The notes: generated from the letters alone by a model not told the origin. A stretch of 64,000 nt of DNA from Burhinus oedicnemus (GCA_008921705.1 VFFE01007631.1:1242106-1306105), one strand, 5' to 3'. Shown: positions 10,651 through 23,870, numbered from the stretch's first letter. Made by a program: numbers and translations.

Positions 10651-13029
10651 GTGGGGCTGTCATCTCCTGCTTGTGGTTGTATGTATCCAGTCAGTGCGCA
10701 AACCTAAGGCCTGGGAGGCTATATGAGGCATGGTACGAGGATTTTTTACTTTATTGTCTACCACTTTTGCATACTTGCACAGGAATTAGACGAAGTCCTC
10801 CTACTGTCAATTAAGTCAAAGCCTGCTTCAGCTAGCTGCCACAGTATGATTCTGCCTCCTGCAGCATGCACTGACTCCTAGGACACATACAGCATCTGAA
10901 GAAGAACATAGCAGAGGTACTCAGGCAAATCTGTCCCAAAGGAACTCCACCTCCTTCCGATACAAAATACCTTATGCTGCTCCTGACAGTTTTTTCTTCG
11001 TTAACGGGGCTCTAAAATCTCATGTCTAGCTATGGGAGTATTTTCCTCTGAGCAAATATTGTAGATGAAAGCTGCAAAATCTCCCTCAGGGAAGCCACAC
11101 ATGAGGTATAATATAGGGTTGTACTGGGAGTCAGTCTGGGAAGAGGAAATTAATATTAAGAGCGCTGTGAGGTCCTCAGGACTATCTGTGTTGCATCAAG
11201 AGCTATTGCACGTCCTGATAGCCACTTTGATTTGGGAAGCTACCAAGTTGCTTAAAGATCATGGTCCTTGCCTTCTTCTTGTGACTGATTTCTCAGAGGC
11301 TCTGCTCTTTGAAGGCATCTGGAATATCTTCCGGGGGTGAGGCAGTTTCCTTACCCAATGGAGTCAACAATGAGGAAGTCCTGTAAACTGTAATATCAGT
11401 TTTGACAGCCTGGCTCTAAACAACCATAGGAAGCTCTCAGGCTATTAATCTCAGTATGATCTCTTTATCACTCTTTTCATATAAGAGAGTAAGGTGCCTA
11501 AGTTTTTATGGGAATTAATAGGATTTTACAAAATGTTGCGCTGCTTTCATACCGGAGCTTTGCACAGGTGCCTTTTAATGTAAGAAACTCTAGTCTTATG
11601 TAGATTCTTGTCAAGATGTCTGACCAGCTAGTACGATTATTCAGATATTTAACATTACATATGGCTGAAAGTTTTATTGGATAGCATATTCACTCCCAGT
11701 TATTCGAAATCCTGCCTTTTGGTGGCAGAGTACTGTGAACAAATATGGAGGAAAATAAACAAAAACAAGTAAATTAACTGATTGTTATTAAATGTGCATG
11801 CAATTATTCAGGTTTTGTTACCACTAGGTCAAGACTTTAAATAGTTACTGAAAATAATTCTTCTCCATGAATAAGCCATTGTATTGGAAGGGATGTTTTT
11901 CTTTTAACTTTGCAGTATGCAAGTTCTGAAAGCGTTATTACTTTTCAGGCTTACAGTATAGTTGGGGTTTTTTGCCTTTCAGTAATTCTGAGCCTGTTTA
12001 AATGGACCTTTTAATGAAGGCAACCCACAATAAGTCATATCAGCCACAGAACTTTCTAAGGGAGAAACAAAGCAACCAGCAAGACTAAGCAAAAAGTGTT
12101 CGAGACAAAAGATATTTCTGGATAATGTGGATTTGACAGGGATGGAAAATCAACATGTATATTATTTCTGTAAAATAATTTAAGCAAAATAAAAGTGCAG
12201 AAGTGTGTGGAAATTTGAAAATGTATTAAAAATGAATGTTGAAAAAACTTGAGTCCAGTGAAAGACTTCTGTGAACTGTGTGTAAATCAGTTTTCTCATC
12301 CCTGGTGTGTAACTTGATGTTTTGGTTGGTTTGCTGGTTTTGTATTATCACTAGTTTAGATTGAGTTTGTCTATGTGCGATTGAGAATATAAAAATTGCT
12401 TCATGTTAGCAGTACTAACAGGGCCACATTAAATCATTTTTAAGTTGAGATCACTTCACTGAAAAATCATGGCAATGGTAGCAGGGGCAGGCTCTCTTTT
12501 GGGCTATTTGTAGACTGTAAACTCATATTAAAATGATCAAGCAGATCGTAGATTGGTACCTAGAAATCCACAATGTTACTGTGGACACAAGTACCACAAG
12601 ATACAGCTGTGAATGTTTATAAATTACACTTGTAGAATATTGTTCTCCTGATTGCAAAGGTGGACTTCAAATTGGTTAAGCTAAGCTTCTAGATAATGGG
12701 GGATATTTTATTACAAAGGAAGGGTATATGAGTTCTACCTCAATTATGTGAAATACAGTGGTTTTGTGAGAAGTTCCAAATAAACTGAATTTTAATGTAG
12801 GTTTTTTTTTTTTTCTTATAATTAAACCTTCCAGCTGCATCATATCCCTGGTACCAACCCCTGATAATTTGTTTCCTAATGAAGCTAAGAGATGCTTACT
12901 ATATTAGTTCTCTTTGAATAACCATACTAATTCTAAAAATGGTTGCTTTGTGTGCTGTTTCTGCCCTACCAAAAATTGTAGCAGTCCTTCTGCATCTTCC
13001 CAACTGTGGAATGGTTTTATTTCTCTCTC

Positions 13030-13055
13030 TTTTTTTTTTTTTTTTTTTTTTTTTT
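13030..13055. repeat. T26 homopolymer
   Basis: An uninterrupted run of 26 T preceded by CTCTCTCT. It is not at the end of any recognisable retroposon, so it is listed as a simple repeat; its length is error-prone in assemblies. Confidence 0.9.
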
Positions 13056-15699
13056 GTGCGCGCCTTTGGCTTCAATGCTTTGTTTCATTCCTGTATAACA
13101 AATAGATTTCTGAGCTCTTCTCCAGGACTTTTTAAAATGCCAATTGATTTACTTATTGTCCTCAATCAACACAAGACCTCACACCTTTCTTTTAAGAAGG
13201 AATTTATTCTCTTAGACTGTCTGGGCTTTCTACCTAATTGTTATTCCCTTCTTGTTTTCTTAGCTCTTACACTCTTGCAATTTATTCATAAGTAATTTCT
13301 TATAATAGATTGTACCCTTGTTACTTTCCCTCCATCCGTAATATTACATTCTGTTCCTCTCTCCCTCCTTCTCTTCTCTCTCCCTCTTTTCTTTTTTTTT
13401 GGTAACAGACATGCTGAATTTCAATATTGCTGGTTAAATGAAACCATACCAAATGTGAACCTGTAGTGACACAATGGTAGTAATTTTTGTGCCAGCCATG
13501 TTCAATCTTTGTGTTTCTGCATTCTTTGGTATTTTTCTACTTAAACCCCTCATTAGCATAGAAATGAGCATCTCTCATTTCCTGCTATCCCTCATCAGAT
13601 ACGAAGGTGTCTCATTTTTACAAGAAAGACATGAAGTTTTAGGATAGATTACAAGGTTTGACAAGAGCATGCAGTGAACCTGTGCTTTAGATAAGCATTG
13701 TATTTTGATCTCCAGAATCACGGGTTTTGCTTATTATTCAAATCTGTCCTATTCAACCCAAACAAAGTAAGTGGACACTGTGCTATTAGGTGGCTATTCA
13801 GTGGGGAGAGCATCAGCTCAAAACAGACAAAGTATTGTAGAGACAGTAACAGCTGGCTATGATGGATAAAAAGTTATCAAAACTTACCTGCTCTCCTGGA
13901 CTAGGTGCTTTAAAAACATACAATTCAGGTGAATATCGACGTATTCACAGTTGTTGCTTCTATATAGGTGTTCTGCAATGTCTAAAAGACAAACATGCCA
14001 ACACAGAATCTCACTAAGCACTGGGATATGAGCATACAATTATGCGAATGGATAAAAAATTTAAACATTTCTATACATATTGATGTTACTTTTTTCTTTA
14101 TCAAATGAGCTACCAGACTCTAGATCTTACTGAATTTTGCAAAAAGTATTTGGCTTCAGGATGCTAACTTCCTTATATTCTGGAGCTGTGCATGCCTTTT
14201 TGTGTTGCACGGCAATCCTAAAAGAAAAAAGTCTTAAGTAGAAGCCAGAAAAGAGCTTTATCCCTAGTTCATGTCTAGAATCTAGTGTGGATCATGTTTT
14301 ATATCTGAAAAGGTGGATTTCACAATGAGTGCTGGGAGTGCAGAAATCTAAGACATGAAAGAACATGGGTAAAACTGCTGATGGGATTCACATTAGATTT
14401 GGAGTGAAGCTGGCAGCCTAGGGGGAATCTAAAGGTGTCATCAGTGGCATAACCTCTCCTAGTAAAGGGAGCTGTGGCTAGTTTAAAGCCAGCTAAACTC
14501 ACAGTACAAATTAGTCTTCTTGTCATGAATGGCTTCAGAGTGGGAGCTGTAAGGATTGGAAGAGACTCCTGTGTAAATTGAGTTGCTGGACAGTGCTAGA
14601 GTTGATGGTCATCTCCATAGCAGGAAGCTTCAGAGAACAACTTGAGCTCAACTAGCACAAACTCCTGAGAGCTAAGGACTTTGCCTCTATGCGTTGCTTG
14701 ATTGCTCTTTTTCTGCAACCTATTGTTTAGTCTTTCATGATTGGCTTCCAAGGTTGTGTCCTATGCCCACTTTGTTATGTCTTTGGATGCCTCCAGGGTT
14801 TGTGAGGCGGGTTTCTAAGAGGCTTGGCAGGGAAGGCAGACTGGTCAGTCAGAGAGCCTGAAGCAGCAGTAAGCAGTGAAAAGAGCGAGAGACACATTTC
14901 CAGCGACAGTTGTCCAACAAAGTTGAAGGCATACATGTATATCTCGGTGGAAGGCCGTGTATGGAGCCTGGGCTGAGACAGTGACAGTGCTACAACATCC
15001 CCCTTCTATGGGAAACATTGCAGTTTGTCACACTGTACTGCAGCAGGGGACTTGAACAAACCCTTGAATTTCCCCCAGTCTTTGTGGCTGCAAGTCCACT
15101 CATATTCTGTGAGCAATCAATGTTGAGATGAGCAGAGTTCATCTTGTTAGCCAGGATTTCGAGAGTGGTAACATCTTGTATCTGTTACTTATGGGCACCC
15201 CTTGGATTTCAAGGCATTCCTACTGCAGACTGTATTTGATGAATAACATCTCTCTTCAGAAATGTCACTACAAATCATTTTCTCACGCAACTTTGAAAGT
15301 AGTTTTAGGGACTCAGGTCAGACACTAATGCTGGAAAGCCCATCTGTTGTGAGCTGCAGTGCCAGTGTAAAGAAAGTAGGAAAACACTGTATCTGGCTGG
15401 GGAAAATCTTCCACCACGTGCATCAACTCTGGCTGCAACTGCCAGCGTTGTGCTGGGAGAATCACATCACCTCTTGGAACAGGGTGACAGTGTGAACCAT
15501 CTTTGCGTGAGGAGTGTTTCTGCTCTCCATGTGTAGGCTATTCCTCTTGTAGTAGTAACATACAACAACTCTGCCCAATGGAGGTGACTTAGAAGTTTAG
15601 GTGTAGAATCACAGGTGGTCCCAAACATTCCCTGAATGTGGGCAGGGATCTGAATTTAAACTATTTATCATTACTTGATGGTGAGATGTCTACGGTGAA

Positions 15700-16318
15700 T
15701 TCCTTGTGGCCAAGAAGGCCAATGGTATCCTGGGATGCATCAAGAGGAGTGTGGCAAGCAGGTTGCGGGACGTTATTCTCCCCCTTTACTCTGCCCTTGT
15801 GAGGCTGCATCTGGAGTACTGTGTCCAGTTCTGGGCTCTCCGGTTCAAGAAGGACAGGGAACGGCTGGAGAGGGTACAGCAAAGGGCTACAAAGATGATT
15901 AAGGGGCTGGAACATCTTTCTTTTGAGGAAAGGCTGAGGGACTCGAGTCTTTTCAGTCTGGAGAAGACTGAGAGGGGGATCTCATCAATGCCTATAAATA
16001 CTTAAAGGGAGGGTGCCGGGAGGATGGGACCAGTCTTTCTGCAGTGGTGCCCAGTGACAGGACAAGAGGTAATGGGCACAAACTTGAACGTAGGAAGTTC
16101 CATCTGAACATGAGGAGGAACTTGTTTACTTTGAGGGTGGCAGAGCACTGGACCAGGCTGCCCAGAGAGGTGGTGGAGTCTCCCACTCTGGAGACATTCA
16201 AAACCCGCCTGGACGCTGTCCTGTGCAACCTGCTCTAGGTGACCCTGCTCTGGCAGGGGGGTTGGACTAGATGATTTCCAGATGTCCCTTCCAACCCTGG
16301 TAATTCTGTAATTTCTGT
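15700..16318 (+). mobile_element. CR1 LINE, 5'-truncated, well preserved
   Basis: About 620 bp covering the C-terminal part of CR1 ORF2, the stop, the short 3' UTR and the tail. The first frame (15706-16005) opens [18 protein letters not shown] and includes a [12 protein letters not shown] stretch. A second frame (16044-16238) continues with [20 protein letters not shown] and ends at …LCNLL plus a TAG stop. The switch of frame is explained by a 5-G run at 15974-15978, where one base appears to be extra. After the stop comes the GGTTGGACTAGATGA 3' UTR block and a TAATTCTGTAATTTCTG tail. Truncation is just inside the GTGGCCAAGAAGGCC segment. It is the best-preserved repeat in the window but cannot encode a functional protein. 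Confidence 0.96.
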
Positions 16319-18753
16319 CCAGATTGAAGTCAGACACAATATTTACTGGGTTTAGGATTTCTCATGGTATGTTTGTTTGTTTTACCAAACCAAAGACCTT
16401 TTTCTGTGGGATTTTGACTTTGGGTGTGGGGTTTTTTGTTGGTTTGGGTGAGGGGGTTGTGCTTTCATCAAGAAGCTTAATAACAGAATGAACTGGACCC
16501 CAAGTTTTTACTCTTTTTCGAGGTTCCACTAAGTCCCATGATATGTTGCTTTTTAGTTGTTTTGTCATTATCTCTATGAAACTCCAAAGTTTCACTTGTT
16601 TTCAACAGTAAAAAAACTTGATTTTGATCCTCTACTTTCATTTTCGTGTTGTTGAACTTTTTGAAAATACAATATAGTAGAGTCTACATGAGAATTGAAA
16701 TTGCTTACAGAGAATTTTACAGTAAATTGATATCTAGAAATACTGTATTGCTGAGAAATAGTTATTTATCTTGGGATCAGGGCAGATATGATAAAGATAT
16801 GAAACATAATCATCAAAATTCTGTACCTCAGGCCAATTTCAGTTCAAGGCTAAGTAGGAACAAATCCCACCAACTTTTCGGAGAATGACATTGCTTTGCA
16901 ACAGATGTGTTTTTATTCAGATGCACTTTCTGGTAAGATACAGCATGCGTTGCCTATAAAATGTTTCAGAAAAACTTTGTATTTCTCTGCAGCATAGGTC
17001 ACAGAAAAGGAAGCCTTATGGACTTGATCTGTACAAACACAGACTTTATTATGGCATATATACTTTTGCAAGGCAAATATTTACCTATAATGCACATCTT
17101 ACTAACTCTGCAAAGCATTAGCATGCCTGTAATCACAGTTTGAATTGAAATCTGCCTCCCACCACATAATCCTGAGAAATACTTCTGATGGGGGGTTGTG
17201 TGTATGATTTACATATTTTCTTTATTGTAAAAATATGATGCTGCTACTATCTCTGTTGCCCAAGGTATCCAAGGTTTTTCACCTGATGATAATTTTCAGA
17301 ATCAGTTTCTGGAAACTCTGCTGTTTCCTCAGTCAGGACATCATGTACTTCTATATTCTGTTGTTTTATAGTGGAATGGGAGGAAGCGTTATTCATATTC
17401 CTGAAAAAGAAATAGCAGGCTCCAGTCCTAAAAAGTCTCTTAAGAGTGGTTATGTTCACTAACCTATGCTAATCTAAATGTATGTATGGATATATTTGAA
17501 GTTGTCTGTGGCATAGTACCTCTGTATACTGTCACTGTATTATCTTAAGTCCAAGCCTGCAAATGCATGTCAGGGTCAAAAAAGATTCATGGTAGATACA
17601 ATCTAGGGGCTTAATTCTTAAGAGGTTCACAAAACCTGCCTTCCTCCTCTCCCCACCCCTCACCCCCCATATTTATGGAATATTAATGTTCACATACGCT
17701 GTGGCTTGCCAAGTTCTTCAGCTTGCTGCCTATCTTCTACCTAAGATGACCTGAATTTCAGGGACATGCTGTCTTTCACGAGTGTACCAGGGGAAGACAC
17801 CTTTTGTGCACCATAGCCTGAGAAATTACTAGCAACTGTGGGACCTCAGTGCCAAGGGGTTTAAACCCTCATCTCTCATACCCATGAAAAATATCCTAAC
17901 TAGAGCACACATCCTTGCAAATTAAATTGAGCCAAGGGACCGCAAGAGGTGCAAGATCAGTTTGGACCTGAGATGTAATAATCCTGAGGGAGCCTGGCTG
18001 GCACCTTGGTGCCTGGAGGTAAGAGGGGCACTGCTGGCAGTGGGGCTGACGATCCATGTTATTATCTGTGTTTTGCTTCAAGTTTCTTGAAGAGAATCCA
18101 GCTGTGAGATGCTGGGGTTTAGGTGGAACAAAATCCGCTGAGACCCAAGTTTAATGGTCTTCACGTTTAGGTTTCTGTTTCAGATTGTTTGGGGCAGAGC
18201 TGCCAAACTGTCAATAGTCGAGTGCTAACATTTCTATGAGACTTACAAGAAAGCAAACAGTTGCTAGCAGCAAAGATTTTTGTCTTTAGCAATTCTCTAG
18301 ACTTTTACAATATGACTCAAAAGTCTGGCTTCTGCTTACTGCAATTTTATTCTGTTGGAACTCTGTAGTCTTTATAGCAGTAACTCCTGATTTACAACAG
18401 CGCAGGGATTACCAGAAATAAGACTTGATGTTCTTTGATTGAAAAGCCTTATCGAGTTTAATAGCATATAATAAGATTTCCTTGGTTTTCTTTCTTTTTT
18501 TTTCTTTCTCTTTATTCCCTTTATTTGACTAATTGAATCCCATCTGAAGAGATGGTTAGAGAAAATCACTACAATTTTTGTAGGGGTGACTAGTCTATAT
18601 CAAATTCTCATAGACTTAGATAAAGAGTGCTTTTTTGGTCTGAATCCCTTGAAAAATCTGTAAGATTTTATTTAAAAAATTGATAAAGTTTATTTCTGAT
18701 CAGTTTTTGCCATTGCAGAGTGCTCAACACATACAGTTTCAACTGCAACACTG

Positions 18754-18799
18754 AGGCATTACAAAGCAACCCTCTGCAAGTCTGGATTTTGTAATGCCT
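18754..18799. repeat. Perfect 12-bp inverted repeat (hairpin, 22-nt loop)
   Basis: AGGCATTACAAA at 18754-18765 pairs exactly with TTTGTAATGCCT at 18788-18799. The stem is too short for a standard microRNA precursor, and pairing outside it is broken. Confidence 0.85.
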
Positions 18800-18821
18800 T
18801 CTTTTCAGTAGCTCTCTCCCT

Positions 18822-18856
18822 TATTTACATTAGTGTAAATGAGATGTGATTCAGTC
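18822..18856. repeat. Short palindrome inside a possible ancient repeat relic
   Basis: ATTTACA (18823-18829) and TGTAAAT (18834-18840) flank a TTAG loop and are followed by GAGATGTGATTCAG. This resembles the 'gatttacaccagtgtaaatgagatcagaatcagg' phrase found in very old sauropsid interspersed repeats. The attribution is from memory; the family is not named. Confidence 0.4.
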
Positions 18857-20651
18857 TCGGACTGTGTCTTGAGGAATTGTTTTCCTCTAGCTTAGACATT
18901 CTATTAAATTGAGGGCTAATCGGGTATCAGGCTTGTAAAGCAAACAAGAAATGGGTATTTTCAGGTTGGAGCACATGAATTTCCCTAAAATTGCTGCCAA
19001 AATAAATCTCCCAAAACAAATGATTTATGAACTCACTCAAACAAAATGGATTATTCAAATAATTACTTAGTAATAGAGGAAGTTTGAGCAATGATACTTC
19101 TAATAATGAAGCTGCCCACAGATCCTGATGCTCGGGAAGATTATGAGGGATTAAGACAGATTCTGTCTCATTCTTTCAGCTCTGCCACCATCCTGCTGAA
19201 AATGCAAAGAGTTGTATGTGCATTAAATGATGAAAAAGAAGGAATGTTTTTTGGGGGGACAGTAAAGTTAGGGCTATAATTTAGTTCAGTTTAAACTCAG
19301 TGGAATGCAAGCATGTAGGTTACGCTTTTAAAGGTACAGGCTTAATTCACTGATGTAAATCCTTGCTAATTAGATCTGAGAAAGTCTGGAAACATTAGAC
19401 AGGAGGGGGAGGATTAAACTTCCTTTTTTTTTCTTTTCTTTTTAATTTTTTTTTTTTAATTTGCAGGTTCTACAAGCTCATAAGCCTAAAGGGAGCTTAA
19501 ATATGTCCAAATGCAGATCTCCAAAGCAATTAAGGCACTTAAACTTTGTACATCATTTCTTCTTCACAGCTAACCTGCTTTAGATAAAAGAAGGCAATGT
19601 CCAAGTATAAGTGTTTTAATGTTGGTAATTCCCAAGTGTTTTTTCCATCCATGGCCTAGTAACTAATTCATGCAATTCTTTGTGGCTTATTCCCCCTTCT
19701 CCGGATTTCAAATTTCTGGTGAGCAAACAAGAAAAGGCTGGCTCTTGTCTTCATTCCTTTCAGTGAAGCTGAATAGGTGTAAGAGCAGTTGCTTATAAAA
19801 TGTAACAGTAAATCAAACTAATCTGCAATGACTTCAATAGTGTAGTGTTCCCGCATGACGATAATAGAGAGCTCTGAATTACAGCTCATAATTGTGATGA
19901 GTCTAATATAAAAAAAAAAAAACATAAAGGGAAAGACCTTGGAATGGAGAGAGACAGAGCTCTTCACACTTTTTTTATTCAACTGCTTACTAAATAATTA
20001 ACTAACCAACCATTAAAAAAAAATAAAAAAATATCTACCCAAACTTGCCAGGGATGTCACGTTTTTCACAAGATGCTGAAATGCCCAATTACCCTCGTAA
20101 ATGAGATGACTTGTAATAGCAGGCAGTATCTAGATCTGGAAATAAACTTCTTTTGTAGACTCTATTCTAAACAGGACCAGTAACATCACAAGGTCAGCCA
20201 TCACTTCTCACTACCAAATCCTGATTGTTAACTTTAAGTCATATTTTCAAGGGATGTGTTGGCCTCTGATGGGTGGATCTGAGAAAACTGAAGTATTGAG
20301 AACATATAGTATACAGTTAAATACTCTCTCTGACCATGGGGTGCCTCACAAGATGATTGGTGAAGTAGCAGAAATTGCTCCAGCAGTCACCACGAGAGAC
20401 ACTCAGTTGCTGTGGCACCAGAAGTGACTGGGAGATGTCATTGAGGCAGCAGTGCATAGGAACTGCTGGTAAGAAGGACTGTTGTGCATTTAGCATTGGG
20501 ACCAATCTGAGATATCCAAACTGGTACAGCAGCCCTGACAGGTATCCCTTCCCTCTCCCTCCTTTCTGTGACTGTCGTCTTACTCGGTACATAGACTGGT
20601 CTGCTCCAGAGCTGAATCAGGGATAACTGTACTGCCGTACAGATACAACAT

Positions 20652-20689
20652 TATCCAACTGTACTGCAACTATCCAACTGTACTACAAC
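20652..20689. repeat. Imperfect 19-bp tandem duplication
   Basis: Two adjacent copies of TATCCAACTGTACTGCAAC, the second with CTA in place of CTG. Flanking GTACTGC and ACAACTGTAGTAG pieces suggest slippage around a CTGTAC motif. Confidence 0.8.
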
Positions 20690-21825
20690 TGTAGTAGAAA
20701 CAGTTCTTATCCATAAGACCCTGTGCTTCATTTACAGCAAGGTGTGTGGTGAGGAACTGAATGTAGAGGGCTGAAGAAGAGATGGAACAATATGACGGTT
20801 AAAGGATACTGAAAGCTCCCTAAAGAAACAGATTCTCACCTTGTCTCTGTGGTAGAGCTCTACTACTACTCAAGTCATTTAACCCAAACCTTTCAGAAGT
20901 AGCCAGTAGTTAGCATGCATCTTTAGAGTACCCATGCTGCAGATGGGTCAGGATCCTGTTGCGACATACATAGCACCATGGGGTGCGCTTCAGAGGCACT
21001 CTGAAAAATTAGGCCTTAAACATCTTACATGAGATGCCAAGACCTAGTAAGTGCTACCTACAGCTTAACTTCTCATGGGAACTATCATCTTACAGGGATG
21101 TTGTGAAGATCTGTTTTATGAAGCATTTACATTTTATATCTGAGTGTACCGAGTTTGTCAGGTCTTCCTGAGTGTGGCTGGAAGTAGGCTACCTTATAGA
21201 GAAGGGAGTAGTGTCTAGTGTCCTCAGGAGAGGTGGAGAAGGGCATGTCCATCTGAATGTTTGTTGTGTGTCAGGAGGTGGGTCACGGGCTCAGGTAGCG
21301 GCAAATCAGGGCATGCAGAAATCTCTCACTGCCCTTGTCAATCTGGCCCTGCTCCCTGGTCCTTTTTCTGAAGGAGAAGAGGAATGGAAAGATTCAAGAG
21401 ATCTGTGATCTTTACTCACGTCTCCCCTCACAGTGGGTAGCAACAGGGGTAGATCCGGAGGCCCCCTTTCTCTCTTGGCAAAATCTGGCTAGGTGGGACA
21501 TGATGCAGTCCCCTGTCTTCTGAAGCCTGAGAGCAGGCTTGTGAACTCCAGGGAGTGCTGGAGAAATGCTGGGGCCACGGGGGAACAAGGTGCTGCTGAG
21601 GAGATAATGGGGGTAAGATTACTGAATAGCTAGCTGCTCATTAACTGAGCGCATTGTGTCCTGTGCACTGAATGAGGCAGGATCCTGTGGGAAAAAAATG
21701 TCACGTGATTGTGTTTACTAAAAGTTGCATCATAATGCAACATGTATGACAGAGTTAGAGGATGTACAGCAGTTTTAAAATGGTGTTTCTTAATTGTGAG
21801 TACCCAGCCATTGTGGTCTTAATGC

Positions 21826-21878
21826 TTTTTTTTTTTTAAAAAAAACGTTTAAAAAAAATGGTTTTTTTTTAAAAAAAA
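21826..21878. repeat. Alternating poly-T and poly-A blocks
   Basis: The order is T12, A8, CG, T3, A8, TGG, T9, A8. The T and A blocks are mutually complementary, so several alternative stem-loops are possible. Rigid A-tracts of this type bend DNA and disfavour nucleosomes. Confidence 0.85.
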
Positions 21879-22286
21879 CATTGTATTTTTGTTTAAGCTT
21901 TGCAGAGATGCTAAATAGGCTGCTATTTGTAACAACTAGTTAGGACACCTTTTTATTTATTTATTTATATATTTTTTATCACGAAAGAATGGTTTGTTTT
22001 CTAAAGGTCGATGTTTCCTCTAAGAAATATTTCTGTCTGGGGAAGAAACGTTAGCTGAGGACAATACTTCATTTGATTTTAACACTCTAAGTTATACTCC
22101 TAAGGCTGCCACTGCAGACTCTTCACATGGTTATCACTCCAAATATTCTTTTCCCAAATGTGCTTTTGTGCAAATTCTCCTTCCTGCATTTTAGTCAACC
22201 TTAAGATTTCATTTACATGCTCATTAACAAGCTCATGGTGGAGAAGACAAGGCATGAAAAACCCCACTGGTTTTGGGTTACCAAAT

Positions 22287-22305
22287 AAAAAAAAAAAAAA
22301 AAAAA
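22287..22305. repeat. A19 homopolymer preceded by CCAAAT
   Basis: The run could be read as AATAAA running into a poly-A tail. Nothing upstream resembles a processed transcript and no flanking duplication is visible, so it is listed as a simple repeat. Confidence 0.8.
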
Positions 22306-23823
22306 GGAAAAGCTCAGTTTTAGCCAGCAAAGCATGCCTATGTTTTGCACAAGTGCTATCCTTTTAGACTGATTCTTTGTGGACATATAAGTTGAAAATG
22401 TAATAACAGACTCACATCTGGCACATATGGAATGTCTTTTATTTGTTTTCTCAACAGCAAACAATGCACAGAAGTGTTAGAATTGTCTTCATCTAGAACT
22501 CCTTAGAAAACGCCCATCAAATCTAATAACAAAAAAACCAGGAAAAATACATTTGGGAGGAATTATTTATAGCTAAACTTTCCTAGACAGCCTATAAAAC
22601 ATTTAGGCAGGATTAGGTATGTAGTAAATGAACCCTGTGTCCTACTGTGTATTATATTAATGGTCATATAATATTGTACATGGTAACATAAGTTTACAAA
22701 TACATATGAATTAGCTTTGCAGTAATACAAAAATCAGCTTGGATGGCTTTGAAGACACACAAGTCAGGAAGCCTTATAAAGAGAGTTTTCTTTTATTTTT
22801 TTCTTCATAGTTAATAAAACTATATTCTTTGTAGAGATATATTGTATTTGAACCGTAGGGACATTCTAAATGTGTTAAAATATATGAAGATTGCTGGCTT
22901 TCATTTGAAACTCTTAACCCAATGTGGGCGAAAAGAACAGAGGTGCTTATTGAATATTTTTTTCACATAAATGCGTATGAAGTGAGACTGTCAATTTTTA
23001 CACAGCTCAATAAAAGAATGCCTTCCAAATACCATTATCACATTCTGAGCATCAAGCAAATACCAAAATTAGCACTTGGGTCTAGTGTGCAGAGACAGAG
23101 AATACTTACTGGAAGTCTACGTAATTGCACAGCATGAAAATAATGAACCCCTTAAACTGGTCAAGTGTGAAAATACTTTTTTAATGGAAGCATTGTTTTA
23201 AATGTTAGCAATAAACCTGGAAGAAAAACTGTCCTACTTATTTCTATGTCTGGACCCTTGTTAAAAGCTTTGCTTCTCTGTAAGCAGCAAAAATAATTCT
23301 GTCACCTTGGGCTCATTCAATAAGCTAGTCCAGTGATCTAGAAATGAAATGTTATATACAGCAGTTCATCCTGTTTTCCTTAGTCTCTAAAGAGTGTCTA
23401 TGGGTTAACATGTTGTGGTTAAGATTTGCTCTGTCATCATGTAAATTCTATAAATTGTAGCACTTCTCACTTTGCTTGTTAAATAAGCCAATATTATCAA
23501 GTTTCCAATGCTTCCTTCTCTTACAAGCTGTTGAGTACATTCTCAGGGAATTTAATTATCGTATCAATGAAGAGGAAAAAGTGCATATTAAATTATTGGA
23601 TTTTCCCCTGTGTATGCCATAAAAACATATGGACAGCACCATCTGTGTTCTTATGACTACAGATCTGTATGTTTATTGGTTTTTATCGGGAGATCAGTGC
23701 CATTTGAACCTAGATCTGTCATCAGAGCTTACATCCAAAATTCTGGCTTCAGCCCATGTATACATTATGTTACAGTGCAGCGGGCTGATTAACGTGGACT
23801 CAGTGTGGTGTACTAAATCCAAC

Positions 23824-23829
23824 TTTATT
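23824..23829 (-). terminator. LTR polyadenylation signal AATAAA (minus strand)
   Basis: TTTATT on + equals AATAAA on -, about 15 nt downstream of the LTR TATA box and followed by a GT-containing stretch (GTTGGATTTAGT). It is the expected R-region signal of this LTR. Confidence 0.65.
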
Positions 23830-23844
23830 CACACAAGCTGCTGT

Positions 23845-23850
23845 TATATA
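23845..23850 (-). promoter_or_regulatory. LTR TATA box (minus strand)
   Basis: TATATA within the second solo LTR, reading TATATAAC on the minus strand and placed upstream of AATAAA as in short-R avian retroviral LTRs. Its present activity is unknown. Confidence 0.6.
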
Positions 23851-23851
23851 G

Positions 23852-23870
23852 CTACAGATACAGATACAGA
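23852..23870. repeat. (TACAGA)3 microsatellite inside the LTR
   Basis: Three TACAGA units directly beside the LTR TATA box on its U3 side. Probably a slippage expansion within U3. Confidence 0.75.

Larger units (their letters stand above)
8511..15699. other. Non-coding stretch with a CpG-richer patch
   Basis: No supported gene. 8690-9010 is T/A-rich, with GAAAC/GTTTC-like repetitiveness. A CpG-richer patch at 10260-10650 is listed separately. T26 lies at 13030-13055, followed to about 13400 by T/C-rich DNA. Frames at 10545-10814, 11065-11340 and 12939-13295 have no recognisable domain, and the last is partly a translation of the T-run. Confidence 0.5.
16319..23769. other. Non-coding stretch with inverted repeats and A/T blocks
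   Basis: No supported gene. It contains the inverted repeat at 18754-18799, an imperfect 19-bp tandem duplication at 20652-20689, and the A/T block structure at 21826-21878. It also has a TTTA microsatellite at about 21953-21976 and A19 at 22287-22305. 21170-21640 is GC-richer than its surroundings but shows no recognisable exon. 18600-19080 and 22600-23140 look like ordinary AT-rich unique DNA. Confidence 0.5.

Noticed and set aside
15706..16238. Two + frames as a host gene
   Set aside because: Motifs and the 3' UTR/tail identify them as the C-terminal part of CR1 ORF2 with a frameshift.
22158..22305. Processed pseudogene ending in A19
   Set aside because: No upstream coding remnant and no flanking target duplication; AATAAA-like overlap is produced by the A-run itself.
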